DNA of 64,000 nt from Humitalea sp050632385 (GCF_050632385.1 NZ_CP192599.1:434001-498000); one strand, 5' to 3'; shown: positions 9,901 to 19,303, counted from the stretch's first letter. Notes: a model not told the origin generated them from the letters alone. Made by a program: numbers and translations.

Positions 9901-10437
9901 AGCCCGGTGCGGCAGGATTTCGTGCGCGGCCATTTCTTCCGCCTGTCCGAAGCCGAGCGCCTGCGCGCCACCGCCTTCGAATCCTTCGACGCCGGCTTCG
10001 ACTTCGCCGACCAGGGCCTGACCGGACCGATCGCCCGCGTGATCGAAGATGTCTATGCCTATGAGTTCATCCCGATCCCGATGGAGGATGACAATGCCGG
10101 CTGGGGCAAGCCCTCCATCGGGCTGCATGCGGCCAGTGCCGCCTTCGTCGGGCAGCACCTGCGCAGCAGTCTCGACCAGATCACCCTGCCCAGGGATCTG
10201 CGCGGCGTGCGATTGGACGCGCCGCGCCCGGTGTCGCTGCATGCATCGGTCTATGTCGATCAGGCGATGATGGCCGCGGCGCCGCTGCGCACCGTCGGCG
10301 ACATTCCCGCCGCCGTCGCCGCCGGCGTGGTCTTTTCCGGGCTGACCGTCGCGGAGGATGCGATGCACGCCATGCGGCGCCCGCAGGAGGGCAATCCGGT
10401 GGTCAAGGACTACATCGCCATGGCCATGGCCGCCTGA
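6943..10437 (+). CDS. Large beta-rich protein, probably DUF6603 family
   Basis: This 1164-residue protein has no assigned function. It resembles DUF6603-type proteins (from memory, unverified). The first 270 residues look helical. From about 290 to 880 it consists of alternating hydrophobic strands with Gly/Asp turns, such as ITVPVDLDLGPIHIHEFGLAL and FSFAASIFGEFTVPLGFGFF, suggesting a long beta-solenoid, barrel or lipid-binding sheet. The last 250 residues look globular. There is no signal peptide. It has an AAAGG-type ribosome site upstream. It is the first of four genes separated by 1-16 bp, a single transcription unit divergent from the LodA-like gene. Confidence 0.75.
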   Translation: MPGAAERGLAELGFFFAPTIAALQTPQRFAILMRRFGFPFQGAELAAAINTLGPLRNGAEALVDIAGRVVDNGFKKSDIADLVSAAKPVFQQVSTIAQPFQGIVPQGMGAQAYASGLQTLPEELVDLLLTDWLSARLPFALHGLALIDVYRPFGVPATGDPASRGIAYTRHLYDWSRIGLLFSDADAWARESYGWGIDFDSDKALHRIGEALRFIGGTAYLEDLTEPQIQAFVPHLANSPFAIAMMKAPIIKAAGAPVAAEFGIAALPVSSGSPASKGLGIAPYAEGTIAQTLTPADGFKITIQGSVGAVGGVVFQFQPGTATVRKGIGATAYDGDFGVELLVGPDDPAQKLIFFGDADSTRVQADAVIARIGGSASNVAVDFHLAAGVKGLTAIIDPGDDGLLSAVISAPIIISGGDLVIGWRSGKGIYFEGGTAIEITVPVDLDLGPIHIHEFGLALGLARPVSITVTTSLDLTLGPLYAYAEKIGLKATLLEDANGRFGKHDLRFGFVPPSGYAIALDAAPIEGGGLLSIGDHEYRGALALKFQTFGFSAFGLLNTRMPDGRDGFSFAASIFGEFTVPLGFGFFLTGIGGVIGINRTVDTDALRAVLYEGRLDNILFPADPIRNAKTILDDMGAILPVREGQHVFGPVARIGWGQPVLIEVKLGLVLEVGADVRIVILGSLGINLPTKDAAIVALNITFFGEIDFSAGTISFDATLVNSRVLTFAIGGDAAVRTGWGPRIEHVVSIGGLHPQFPKPANLPDLRRLSISFGTNNPRITLTAYSAITSNSVQFGARAELYAKGPDIWLVGQLAAKGWVYFDALIYFDPFAFDVALGGGLQVLVDGDVIAGLGFDLRLRGPNRFIIDGSVWVTICGIDCGFDIHHEWGSARKLDTPGADAAAVLRAAIAERRSVESVASGTRSSGVTFVDVAGDGVVLDPLGGLRVTQKAVPLGIAIQKIGEAQVVGTANMLTLRAFDRNGVQVTTSPVRQDFVRGHFFRLSEAERLRATAFESFDAGFDFADQGLTGPIARVIEDVYAYEFIPIPMEDDNAGWGKPSIGLHAASAAFVGQHLRSSLDQITLPRDLRGVRLDAPRPVSLHASVYVDQAMMAAAPLRTVGDIPAAVAAGVVFSGLTVAEDAMHAMRRPQEGNPVVKDYIAMAMAA

Positions 10438-10453
10438 AGGGAGGAACCGCCGC

Positions 10454-13201
10454 ATGGCCCGCTTCGCCCTGTTGCCCCACGCCGCGACGGGCCTCGGCGC
10501 CCTCGCGGCGAACCCCGCCGCGGGTGAGACGCGACTGCGCCTCGACATGTCCGTCGACGTCCTGGCGAACGGCACTGCCACCGCGCCGCGTGTGGGCGTC
10601 GCCGGTGCGCTGCGCGGCCCGGCCGATGTCATCGGCATCGCGGATGCCATGATCGCCCGCGTCGAACCCGCACCCGGGCTGCGCGGCTTCGAGCCGAACT
10701 ACATGCCCTTCGTCGAATTCCGCGACGCCGACTTTCCCTGGCGCTACGCGATCGAACAGGCCGATGCCAACGACCGCCGCAAACCCTGGCTCGCCCTGAT
10801 TGCGCTGAAGGCGGCGGAGTTCGAATCCATCAACCGCGGCAGCGGACCCCTTGCGCGCATCAAGGTCCTCTCGCCGCGCGACAGCCTGCCCGACCTCGCG
10901 CAAAGCTGGGCCACGGCGCATGTGCAACTCAACCTCGGTGAGGCCGCCGGCACCGCCGCCCAGGTGCTGCGGGAGCGGGAGGAGGATAGTTTTGCCCGGC
11001 TGCTCTGCCTGCGGAAGTTGGAGCCGAACACCGCCTACTTCACCTTCCTGGTGCCGGCCTACGAGACGGGGCGCCGGGTCGGGCTCGGCCAACCCGCACT
11101 GGCGCCCGGCGCGGCCGCCAACGCCTTCCGCGCCCCCGCCTGGCAGGCTGCCTCCACCGATCCGGTCGATCTGCCCGTCTATGGCCAATGGCGTTTCATC
11201 ACCGATGCGCTGGAGGATCTGGAAGTCCTGATGCGCCGCCTGCGCGCATTGCGCGCGGATGAGGCGAATGAACCCGGCGCCCCGGGCCGCGCCTCCGCCG
11301 CGAAGCCGGGCTATCCGCTGTACAGAAAGCCCGGTGCCCAGTTCACCATCGAATGCGCGATGCGGCAGCCCGACCAGCCCGCCGCCCCCTTCGAAACCGA
11401 CGAACCGCTGATGGACGCCATGGTGGTCACCCTGGGCCAGGTGATCGCCGGGGAGAATGCGGACGAGGACGATGAAGATCCGCTCGTCGCCTTCCCGCCG
11501 CATGGCTTTCGCTTCCGGCCGGAGGACAGCGTCTCCAAAGCCTCCGCCAGGGCCAACCACTGGTTCCACCGCATCAACCTGGACCTGAAGTTCCGCCTCG
11601 CCGCCGGGCTGGGGGCGGATGCGGTGCGCCGTGGGCAGGAATTGTTCATGCACCACGCCTGGCTGCAATACGACGAGATCGAGGCCGCCAACGCCGCCCT
11701 CGCCCGGGCGGAACTGGCGAAGCATCTCGCCGCGCGCCTGGCCGAACGGCATTTCGCGCGCCTGCCGGATGAAGTGGCCGTCGCGTTGGCGGAGCCGATC
11801 CAACCCTATGCGCGCGCCGCCGGCGGTTTTGCCGTGGTGGATACGCTGCGCCGCAGCGGCGTGCCCGTCAGCTTCGCCAGCCGCGCGCTGCGGCATGTCG
11901 CGGCCAAGCGCCCCGTCGCATCCGCCTCCATCGGCGGCGCCAAGGCCGTGCCGATGCCCGGCCTGCCCGGCGACACAATGCTCTCCCCACGATTGCGTGC
12001 GGAGCGGCGCTACGTGCCGAACCTCGAGATCATCCAGGGCTCCATGACACGGACCTTGCTGGCCTTCAGCGACGGCTTGTCCGGCGTCGCGCCGACGCGC
12101 GCGCTCCTGGCGCAGAACCGCCCGATCGCCGGACGCGTCGCGGTGCAACCCTTCGAAGGCATCAGCATCACCAAGCCGCTGGTGGACATGGTCCGTGCCC
12201 TGCCGGGCGCGAAGGTGCGTGCCACGCTCACCGGCCTCACCCCGCCGGAAGCGGAGGCGATCCGGCCGATCTGGCGCGCCCCGTCGCTGCCCTTCCCGCT
12301 GGTGGAATGGCTGCGCCAGGCCGATCCGGCGGCCATCCTGTCCAACGCTTCCGCCCTGCCGGAGAACACGCTGGCCTTCTTCGTCGAGAACCGGCCCTTC
12401 ATCGAGGCCTTCATGACCGGCGCCAATCATGAGATGAACAACGAACTCCGCTGGCGCGAATTCCCGACCGACATGCGCGGCACCGTGCTTGCCCGCTTCT
12501 GGGACAAGGCGGATCCCCTGGCGGTGGACATTCCCGAACTCCATCGCTGGCGCGGCACGCTCGGGTCCCATTATCCGGCGGGGGACGACCAGCAACCCAA
12601 CCTGATCGTGGTTATCCGCGGCGACATCGTGCGCAAGCTGCGGACACCGATCATGGAGATCAACTTCGCCGCCGCCGCCAATACCTTCGTGCCCTATGGC
12701 GGTGAACGGCATGAGGCGACGTTCCACGGCACGCTCGGCGCCGACATCGCCTATTGGGGCTTCAATGTCTCGCAGGCGGCGGTGAAGGCGGCGGGGCAGC
12801 GCTGCTTCTTCGTCATCTACGAACCGATGGGCCTGTTCCGCTTCGGGCTGGATGTCGCGACGGCGGCCACGCGCAATGCGCGGCGTGATCCCGCCACGCT
12901 GAACCTGGCCTTTCCGGTCGCCGCCGTCGCGCGCGCCTGGCGGCCGCTGCCGCGTGGCGCGCTGCTGCGCCCGCTGGCCGTCACGACCGCGCCACCGCCG
13001 CCGGCCTCACTGGACGACCTCTCCTGGGGGCATATGCGGATCAGCCCAAGCGGCTACATCGACGTGGGGCAAAGCCTGGCGGTGCCGTCGCCGGCCGGCC
13101 TCCCGCCGCTGTGGGACGCGGCGCGGACCTCGGCCAGCCTCGCGCGGTCCTTCTGGCAGAAGCCGCTGGCCGCCTATATGCCGCTGGCGCGGGTGACGTG
13201 A
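10454..13201 (+). CDS. Uncharacterised 915-aa protein of the LodA-associated operon
   Basis: I do not recognise a named domain. The start at 10454 has a strong GGGAGG site, 16 bp after the previous stop; the frame extends further upstream, but that would overlap the preceding gene. The N-terminal third contains FVEFRDADFPWRYAIEQ and PWLALIALKAAEF, and the C-terminal third FHGTLGADIAYWGFNVSQAA and FFVIYEPMGLFRFGLD. The protein looks globular, soluble and rich in aromatic-Pro segments. It has no signal peptide, no transmembrane helix and few cysteines. Its stop is 1 nt before the next ATG, so co-translation with the 1488-aa protein is likely. It may be a structural or carrier component. Confidence 0.8.
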   Translation: MARFALLPHAATGLGALAANPAAGETRLRLDMSVDVLANGTATAPRVGVAGALRGPADVIGIADAMIARVEPAPGLRGFEPNYMPFVEFRDADFPWRYAIEQADANDRRKPWLALIALKAAEFESINRGSGPLARIKVLSPRDSLPDLAQSWATAHVQLNLGEAAGTAAQVLREREEDSFARLLCLRKLEPNTAYFTFLVPAYETGRRVGLGQPALAPGAAANAFRAPAWQAASTDPVDLPVYGQWRFITDALEDLEVLMRRLRALRADEANEPGAPGRASAAKPGYPLYRKPGAQFTIECAMRQPDQPAAPFETDEPLMDAMVVTLGQVIAGENADEDDEDPLVAFPPHGFRFRPEDSVSKASARANHWFHRINLDLKFRLAAGLGADAVRRGQELFMHHAWLQYDEIEAANAALARAELAKHLAARLAERHFARLPDEVAVALAEPIQPYARAAGGFAVVDTLRRSGVPVSFASRALRHVAAKRPVASASIGGAKAVPMPGLPGDTMLSPRLRAERRYVPNLEIIQGSMTRTLLAFSDGLSGVAPTRALLAQNRPIAGRVAVQPFEGISITKPLVDMVRALPGAKVRATLTGLTPPEAEAIRPIWRAPSLPFPLVEWLRQADPAAILSNASALPENTLAFFVENRPFIEAFMTGANHEMNNELRWREFPTDMRGTVLARFWDKADPLAVDIPELHRWRGTLGSHYPAGDDQQPNLIVVIRGDIVRKLRTPIMEINFAAAANTFVPYGGERHEATFHGTLGADIAYWGFNVSQAAVKAAGQRCFFVIYEPMGLFRFGLDVATAATRNARRDPATLNLAFPVAAVARAWRPLPRGALLRPLAVTTAPPPPASLDDLSWGHMRISPSGYIDVGQSLAVPSPAGLPPLWDAARTSASLARSFWQKPLAAYMPLARVT

Positions 13202-13202
13202 C

Positions 13203-16200
13203 ATGACGCTGCGCCCCACCGTCACCCGCGCCACCATCGACCTCACGCGCCTGGCCGATCGCCCGGTCCTGGAGCCGATCCGCCCCGTGCCGCTGCCCGA
13301 GGCGCAGCCGCTCGCCTTGCTGCCGCTGCGGCTGGAATATCGCCTGGTGGCGACCGGCCGCGGCCTTCAGGTGATCGACCGCGCGGTTCTGGCCGGCGCC
13401 GCGACGCGACGGATGGCGACGGCTCGTCCGGCCCAACCCTTGGCTGCCGGCAGCACCACGACCGGCCGCGTCATCAGCCGCGCCGACCTCGCCACCGCGC
13501 CGATCCGCGACATCCTTGTGCCGGCGGGCACCGAGGAACTTTGGGTGCGCTGGTATCCGGACGAGAATTTCGCCGCCACCGGCGTCCAGCCGCCCACCGC
13601 GACCGAGATCGCGGCACTGGCCACGCTGGATGCCGCCCTCGGCGGGGCACCATGGTGGCGGGCGAATGAAACCCCCGCCGCGGCGACCGCCTGGCAGTCC
13701 TTTGTCGAGGTGGTGGGCGCGGTCCGCGCCGTGCATCTCAAGCGCGGCACGGCCGGCCCCGTGCCGGACCCCGCGACCCGGATCGGCCGCATCGCGGGAT
13801 TGCCGGCGGAGGTCCATCTCTTCGCCATGACCGGCGGTGCGCTGCGGCTGCTGGGCACCGGCAAGCCCATCCCGGCGAATGGCGCGACACCCTCCGCCGT
13901 GCGCTACACGCCGGATGCGTTGAAGCAGCCGGAGGGATGGCTGGTGAATTTCGCCCGCGCCGTCGATCTCGGCATGGGCGTCAAGATCACCGACAAGGCT
14001 TCGGTCGATGCCGCCAAGGCGGCGGAATGGGTGATCGCGGTCGGCCTGTCCGGCAGCGCGGGGCCTGCGGAAATCGCCGACCTGCTGACCGACCGCATCG
14101 CCACGGGCGGCTTCGCGGTGCTCAAGCAGGATACGCAGACCAACGCGACCTCCGGCGGCACCACCGGCTATACCCGCGCGCAGACCGCACCGCTCGACTA
14201 CCTCGTCGCCGCGACGGAGGATGAGCACGGGCTGCACGACACGCCAAAACTCACCGCCGCCGAATTGCTGGCAGAAGCGCTCGGCATCGACCAGGCGATC
14301 CTGCGCCGGGCCGAGGGCGCCGCCGACCAGGCGCATGAAGACGCCCGCGCCATGCTGCGCGTGGTCGGTCCGATCCTGCTCGACGGGTTGCTGGACGGCC
14401 AGACCTTCTCCTTCAACTGGCGCTTTCCCGGTGCCGGCACGGAGGTGGACGAGAACAGCTTCATCGACACGCTCGCCAGCGTGATCTCGGGGCGCGGCGT
14501 GCTGCCGCCCCTGCGCGTCGGCCACACCGCCTATGGCCTGCTGCCGATGACGAAGGTCAACGACCTCAACATCGACGGCGAGACCGAGCTGACCGCCGAG
14601 GAACGCCAGGTCTTCGACACGCTGGCCATGGTCGCGAAGCAGGCGCGCGCCTTCCTGCCGGCGCATGCGCGCGCCGTGGTGCCGGTGCTGGCGCCCGACG
14701 ACCCCGCCGCATCCGACAAGCTGGCGGAGATCCTGAAGACCAATCCCGTCTCCAAGCGGCTGGAGGTCGTGGATGATGATGCGCCCAGCGATCGCGCCAG
14801 GGGCATCGGCTGCCCCTATGTGCAGGCCGGCAATCCGGCGGCGGGGCAGGGTGCCGCGGACTACCTCTTCGCCCTGGCGCGGACGTCGATCGCAGCCCTG
14901 CCCGATCCCGACGAGACCGATGCAACCTGGCCGCTGCTCTACCGCCTCGCCCGCCTGTCGCTGACCCGCAACCTGACGGATCTGGTCCGGCTTGAAACCG
15001 CCATGCCGCGCGGCACGCTGAATGTCATGCGGCTCAGCATGACGCCGACCGCCACCGTCTCCGCGTCGAGTGTGCTGATGACCACGTTGGAATCGCGCTC
15101 GCTGACCGCGCTCGCGACCGACCAGATCGCGTCGGTCTCGTCCATCGGCATCCTGAAGCTGCGCCGTGCCTCCGCCGCCTTCGCCGCGGCCTTGGATCAC
15201 CTGCGCGGCGTGGCCCTGCGCCCGGGCGGCATCGCGCAACTCGAGATGCTGCTGTTCGAGACGATCGACCTGTTCCAGCACCGGCTGGATGCTGTCGGCG
15301 TCGGCCTGGCCTATGCGCGGCTCGCCCGCGCGCGGCGCCGGGGGCGGGCAGGGCTGTCCATCGGCTACTACGGCATGCTCACGGGGCTGCGCCCGGCCGC
15401 GACGAAACCGGCGGGCGATGGCTATATCCAGGCACCGTCGCAGGGCCAGGCGCTGACCGCGGCGGTGCTGCGCTCCGCCTATCGGCGCCATCGCGCGGAG
15501 GGCGCCTTCGCCATCAATCTCAGCGGCCCGCGCATCCGTCGCGCGCTGCGGCTGACCGACCTGCTGTCCAAGGGGCACAGCCTGGGTGAGGGTCTGGGCA
15601 TGCTCGGCGAGCGCTGGCTGCATGAACAGCACCAGGATGCGCTGATCTTCCCGCTGCGCGGCGAGTTCCGCATCCCCGACGAAAGCGGCGAGGCAACCGC
15701 CGGCCGCCGCGTCTTCGATGGCCAGGCCTTCGCCGCCTCATCCGCAGCCGAGACCGGCGCCCGCGCGGCCCTGCGCAACATGCTGCGGGAGGAGTTGGAC
15801 ACCGTGGCCGACCTGGTGATGGCGGAGGCCGCGCATCTGCGCGCCCAGGGCCTGGCCCCCGCGGCCAATGCCTGGCTGCAGGTGCTGTCGGGCGGGCCGA
15901 TCCCGGGCATGCCCAGCTTCATCCGCACGCAGCGCTCCGGCCATGGTTCGACGCATCGCCTCGCCATGGCGATCCCGCTGGTCGATCCCTTCGGCACCCT
16001 GCGCGAATGCGTCGAGCCAGGGCTGGCACAGCTCGCCAGGACCCTGCTGCCGAAATTCGACGCCGCGGCACTGGTGCTGCGCCCGGCGCGACCGGCGGGC
16101 GGCACCGTGACGGATGCGGTCCGCCTTGAACTGGCGCGCGACCTGCGCATGACACCGATCGACCTGGTCGTGGGCGGCCTGCCGGAGGTCCAGAAACGCG

Positions 16201-17669
16201 CGCGTGCCCTGCTGATCGAAACCTTGCTTGCCGATCCCGCGGCGCTGCCCGGGCTGACCGCGGCGGCGACGCCGGAAGCCTTCGTGGCCGGCGAGGCCAG
16301 TTTCACCGCCGACCTGACGGTCGGACCCGCCCCGGTGGACGACCTGGCGGCGACGGCCGAACGGCTGCGCCGTGTCATCGCACGCGGCCGGCCGCTGGAA
16401 GCGACGGACCTGAATGCCGCCGCCCCCGGCACCGCCGGCCTGCTGGACGAAGCCGGTGAGGTCGCCGCCCTGGAATTCGGCATCGCCGCGCTGAAGCAAC
16501 GCGCCGGTGCCGCGCTCACCGTGCTGGCCGCACTTGTCCAGCCGGTGCCGAGCCTGCTGACCGCCTACCTTGCCGATACACTCGAATTCGCACGGCTACA
16601 GGCCGCGGCAAGCACCGCCGCCGCCATCGACACGCAACGCGCCCGCGCGGAGACGCGCCGCCGCGCCCTGGGCACCGCGCTGCGCGCCCTCGCCGTATCC
16701 GGTCAAGCCGATGCCCTGGAACCGTTGGTGCTGGAGGAGGATGCCGAATCCGGCACCGAGACCAGGCAACGCGTCGAGGCGCTGCTGGCCACGCTGGAGA
16801 CCCGGCGCGCGGCACTGGCCGCCGCCGCAGCCGTGGCCAGCGCCGGGCGCACCACGGCCAGCGCGGCGCGCGGCGATCTGACGGCCCTTGTCACGGCACT
16901 ACAGGGCGTCGCTGGCGGCGCGGCCCTGCCTGTCCTGCCGCCGCTGCCGCGGGACCGCCCGGCGCTGCTGCCCGCGCTCGGCACGGCGAAACTGCCGGCC
17001 ACGGCGCTGGCGGAATGGGCCGCGGTGCGGGAACGCATCGCCGATGGCGTGCAACTGGCGGCGGCGTGGAAGCAGGCGCGGCTGCTGCCGGTAACGCCGG
17101 AGGCAACGGCCGAGGATCCGGCCACCACCCCCGATCCGCAGAGCGAGGCGGTCTCACCACGAAGCTGGCACTTTGGGCAGTTCATCGGTGAGGCCGCCTT
17201 CCTGGCCGGGACCGCCCCGATCGCCGGCAGCGTGATGGACGAATGGGCGGAACAGCGCCCTTCCTCCGTGCAGTCGGCGGCGATCGCCGTGAACTACGAT
17301 GCGCCGCAGAGCGAGCCGCCCAGCGCCATCCTGCTCGCCGTGCCGCCAAACCCGTCGCTGCGGCAATGGACCCCGCTTGGCGCCGCCGAGATGGTGGGCG
17401 AAGCCATCACCTGGATGCAGGTGCGCGCGGTGTCCGGCGAAATGCGCGCAGCCTCCTGGACCATGCTGCCGGGCGCCAATCGCGTGCCGCTGAAAAGCGG
17501 CGATCCCGCCAAGCGGCGCATTCCGCCCGTCCAGCTCAGGCTGGTCTTCACCGACATCCTGCAAACGCGCGGTGACTTCGCCATCTCCGCAGCCCTTGGC
17601 CAGGCGCGGGCCGGCACGGCGGCCGCCGGCATCGTCGAACGCGGTTTTGGCTCGCAGCTCAAGGAGTAG
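13203..17669 (+). CDS. Uncharacterised 1488-aa protein of the LodA-associated operon
   Basis: This is the largest gene in the window and its function is unknown. The N-terminus (LLPLRLEYRLV, then ELWVRWYPDENF near residues 112-123) resembles a recurring opening of large bacterial hypothetical proteins. The middle is globular. Residues of roughly 1120-1260 are very rich in Ala, Arg and Glu (for example RRALGTALRALAVSG and LLATLETRRAALAAAA), consistent with long helices or coiled coil. The C-terminal part includes FGQFIGEAAFLAGTAP. There are very few cysteines, no signal peptide and no transmembrane helix. It starts 1 nt after the 915-aa gene and ends 3 nt before the 429-aa gene. A scaffold or surface-assembly role is conceivable but unproven. 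Confidence 0.8.
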   Translation: MTLRPTVTRATIDLTRLADRPVLEPIRPVPLPEAQPLALLPLRLEYRLVATGRGLQVIDRAVLAGAATRRMATARPAQPLAAGSTTTGRVISRADLATAPIRDILVPAGTEELWVRWYPDENFAATGVQPPTATEIAALATLDAALGGAPWWRANETPAAATAWQSFVEVVGAVRAVHLKRGTAGPVPDPATRIGRIAGLPAEVHLFAMTGGALRLLGTGKPIPANGATPSAVRYTPDALKQPEGWLVNFARAVDLGMGVKITDKASVDAAKAAEWVIAVGLSGSAGPAEIADLLTDRIATGGFAVLKQDTQTNATSGGTTGYTRAQTAPLDYLVAATEDEHGLHDTPKLTAAELLAEALGIDQAILRRAEGAADQAHEDARAMLRVVGPILLDGLLDGQTFSFNWRFPGAGTEVDENSFIDTLASVISGRGVLPPLRVGHTAYGLLPMTKVNDLNIDGETELTAEERQVFDTLAMVAKQARAFLPAHARAVVPVLAPDDPAASDKLAEILKTNPVSKRLEVVDDDAPSDRARGIGCPYVQAGNPAAGQGAADYLFALARTSIAALPDPDETDATWPLLYRLARLSLTRNLTDLVRLETAMPRGTLNVMRLSMTPTATVSASSVLMTTLESRSLTALATDQIASVSSIGILKLRRASAAFAAALDHLRGVALRPGGIAQLEMLLFETIDLFQHRLDAVGVGLAYARLARARRRGRAGLSIGYYGMLTGLRPAATKPAGDGYIQAPSQGQALTAAVLRSAYRRHRAEGAFAINLSGPRIRRALRLTDLLSKGHSLGEGLGMLGERWLHEQHQDALIFPLRGEFRIPDESGEATAGRRVFDGQAFAASSAAETGARAALRNMLREELDTVADLVMAEAAHLRAQGLAPAANAWLQVLSGGPIPGMPSFIRTQRSGHGSTHRLAMAIPLVDPFGTLRECVEPGLAQLARTLLPKFDAAALVLRPARPAGGTVTDAVRLELARDLRMTPIDLVVGGLPEVQKRARALLIETLLADPAALPGLTAAATPEAFVAGEASFTADLTVGPAPVDDLAATAERLRRVIARGRPLEATDLNAAAPGTAGLLDEAGEVAALEFGIAALKQRAGAALTVLAALVQPVPSLLTAYLADTLEFARLQAAASTAAAIDTQRARAETRRRALGTALRALAVSGQADALEPLVLEEDAESGTETRQRVEALLATLETRRAALAAAAAVASAGRTTASAARGDLTALVTALQGVAGGAALPVLPPLPRDRPALLPALGTAKLPATALAEWAAVRERIADGVQLAAAWKQARLLPVTPEATAEDPATTPDPQSEAVSPRSWHFGQFIGEAAFLAGTAPIAGSVMDEWAEQRPSSVQSAAIAVNYDAPQSEPPSAILLAVPPNPSLRQWTPLGAAEMVGEAITWMQVRAVSGEMRAASWTMLPGANRVPLKSGDPAKRRIPPVQLRLVFTDILQTRGDFAISAALGQARAGTAAAGIVERGFGSQLKE

Positions 17670-17672
17670 CGC

Positions 17673-18962
17673 ATGCCCGAGACACAGCAACTCCTCGCCA
17701 CCGACAGCAGCGTGAATCTGACCGAGGCCCTGGGCGCGCGGGTCAAGGACCCGCTGTGGTTCCTGGCGCGCCAATGGCAGACGGGCGAGTTCGAGGCGGA
17801 GAACGGCGGCAAGCCGGTCGCCATGCGCTACGACAGCCGCATCGATCCGTTCCGGGAGGTGGTGGTGGGCGGCACCAGCCTGCCGTTGACCGGCGCCGAA
17901 CCGCTGGAGGCGCTGGTCGAGGCGGAACGCCCCGACCATTCGGCACCCGCCTGGAACAGCACCGAACTCGACTACGGCTTTGGCCTCAGCAGCGCGGAGC
18001 GGCGCTTCGTCGCGACGGAATACGGCGGGCGCGCGCTGGACTGGTACCATTTCGACCAGGCGAAGCAGCAGACCGTCACCGGGCTGGACCAACCGACCGT
18101 CGAGATGGTGCCGAACGGCATGGGCTTTCGCGGCGCCCCCTATCCGCGCTGGTGGCGTTTCGAGGATGGCGACGAAGCCTTCGATTCCGCCGCCGATGTC
18201 GAGCCGAACGTGCTGTCCATGCTGCTGCCGGAATTCTTCTACGTGGACATCAACAACTGGTACTTGATCCCGGCGCCGATGCCCGCTGGCAGCCTGCGCC
18301 AGATCACCAGGCTGGTGGTGGAAGACAGCTTTGGCGTGGTCACGGAACTCGCGGCCGCCGCCGATGCGGACTGGCAGGTGTTCAGCGTCGCCGCGACGGA
18401 TGGGGCGGCGTTGGGCGGGCCCCCCGTGCTGATGGCGCCGAATGTCGCGATCGACATTGTCGAGAATGACGTGCTGGAAGATGTGCGCTTCGTGCGCGAC
18501 GAGGGTGCGAACCTCGTCTGGGCCTTTGAACAACTCTACCACACGGCCGACGGCGCGCGGGTGACGAATGCCGATGGCGTGCCGCGCGGTGCGCCCACCG
18601 CGCGGTCGCCGGGGACGGAGGGGGAGTTCCGGCTCTTCTCCGACACATTGCCGGCCTGGATTCCCTACGTGCCGCGGCAGATCGACGCGCGGGGCGGGCT
18701 GGGGCGGGAGGTGCGGCTGCGTCGCGGCCGCACGGTGGAGACGGCTTCGGCGGCCAACCCGCAATTCAATTCCGTGCTGGTCGGCGAGACGAAGTTCCTG
18801 AATGAGGAGGAGGTGCCGAAGACCGGGCTGCGCGTGCGCCGCACGGCACGCTACGCCCGCGGCAGTGACGGCAAGCCGTGGTTCTGGGTTGGCCGGGCGC
18901 GCGAAGCCGGGCGCGGCAGCGGCACGCCGGGGCTGCGGTTCGATTATCTGGACCGGGGCTGA
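17673..18962 (+). CDS. Uncharacterised 429-aa protein, last gene of the LodA-associated operon
   Basis: I do not recognise an enzyme family. The N-terminus contains LGARVKDPLWFLARQWQTGE, a distinctive and probably conserved motif near residues 19-38. Aromatic-rich segments follow, such as GGRALDWYHFDQAKQQ, YPRWWRFEDGDEAF and LPEFFYVDINNWYLIPAP. The chain ends in a basic region with WFWVGRAREAGRG. It appears soluble and has no export signal. An AAGGAG site (overlapping the previous stop region) precedes the ATG. Its position after three giant genes, with nearly no spacing, indicates that it works with them. Confidence 0.8.
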   Translation: MPETQQLLATDSSVNLTEALGARVKDPLWFLARQWQTGEFEAENGGKPVAMRYDSRIDPFREVVVGGTSLPLTGAEPLEALVEAERPDHSAPAWNSTELDYGFGLSSAERRFVATEYGGRALDWYHFDQAKQQTVTGLDQPTVEMVPNGMGFRGAPYPRWWRFEDGDEAFDSAADVEPNVLSMLLPEFFYVDINNWYLIPAPMPAGSLRQITRLVVEDSFGVVTELAAAADADWQVFSVAATDGAALGGPPVLMAPNVAIDIVENDVLEDVRFVRDEGANLVWAFEQLYHTADGARVTNADGVPRGAPTARSPGTEGEFRLFSDTLPAWIPYVPRQIDARGGLGREVRLRRGRTVETASAANPQFNSVLVGETKFLNEEEVPKTGLRVRRTARYARGSDGKPWFWVGRAREAGRGSGTPGLRFDYLDRG

Positions 18963-19069
18963 ACCGCCCCGGTTCAAGGCCGTGTCCCTGCAACTCTGGG
19001 ATCAGGGCGGGCGTTGCACCAGCGCCGGAACACCCTTGGGTGCGGCGTCCTCCAGGTGGAGATACCAGC

Positions 19070-19303
19070 ATGACAAGCGATCATGAGTCCAAGAAGGCAG
19101 CCGACGCCTCGCCCCCGAAACAGGCGTCCAAGAAACACCATCCCGACGGCGATCCGGCGCCCGTTGCCGTGGCGGGCCCGGAAAGCCAGCGGCGAGAACA
19201 GCCCCAGGCAGCCGGCACCGATGACCCGGGCGCAGAGGCGAGCGAAGATCCGGCGCCGGTCGCCGTGGCGGGGCCTGAGGCGCGGGAGCGAGCGAAGGAA
19301 TAG
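19070..19303 (+). CDS. Small acidic Pro/Ala-rich protein with two copies of an 11-residue repeat
   Basis: The predicted protein has 77 residues. It is hydrophilic and probably disordered, and carries two copies of DPAPVAVAGPE (about residues 25-35 and 60-70) linked by charged spacers. A GGAG site lies about 10 nt upstream of the ATG. It follows the four-gene operon by 107 bp on the same strand and may be transcribed with it. No function can be assigned; a linker, tail or stress-type disordered protein is possible. The main doubt is that such low-complexity frames can be non-coding in GC-rich DNA. Confidence 0.45.
   Translation: MTSDHESKKAADASPPKQASKKHHPDGDPAPVAVAGPESQRREQPQAAGTDDPGAEASEDPAPVAVAGPEARERAKE

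Noticed and set aside
7750..10650. Very long open frame on the minus strand (about 966 codons)
   Set aside because: It lies opposite the DUF6603-like gene. GC-rich coding DNA leaves the antisense frame open; the translation is low-complexity and rich in Arg, Gly and His. No ribosome site or domain supports it. The same applies to long antisense frames at 976-2670, 10403-12727, 13041-15632 and 17154-18977.
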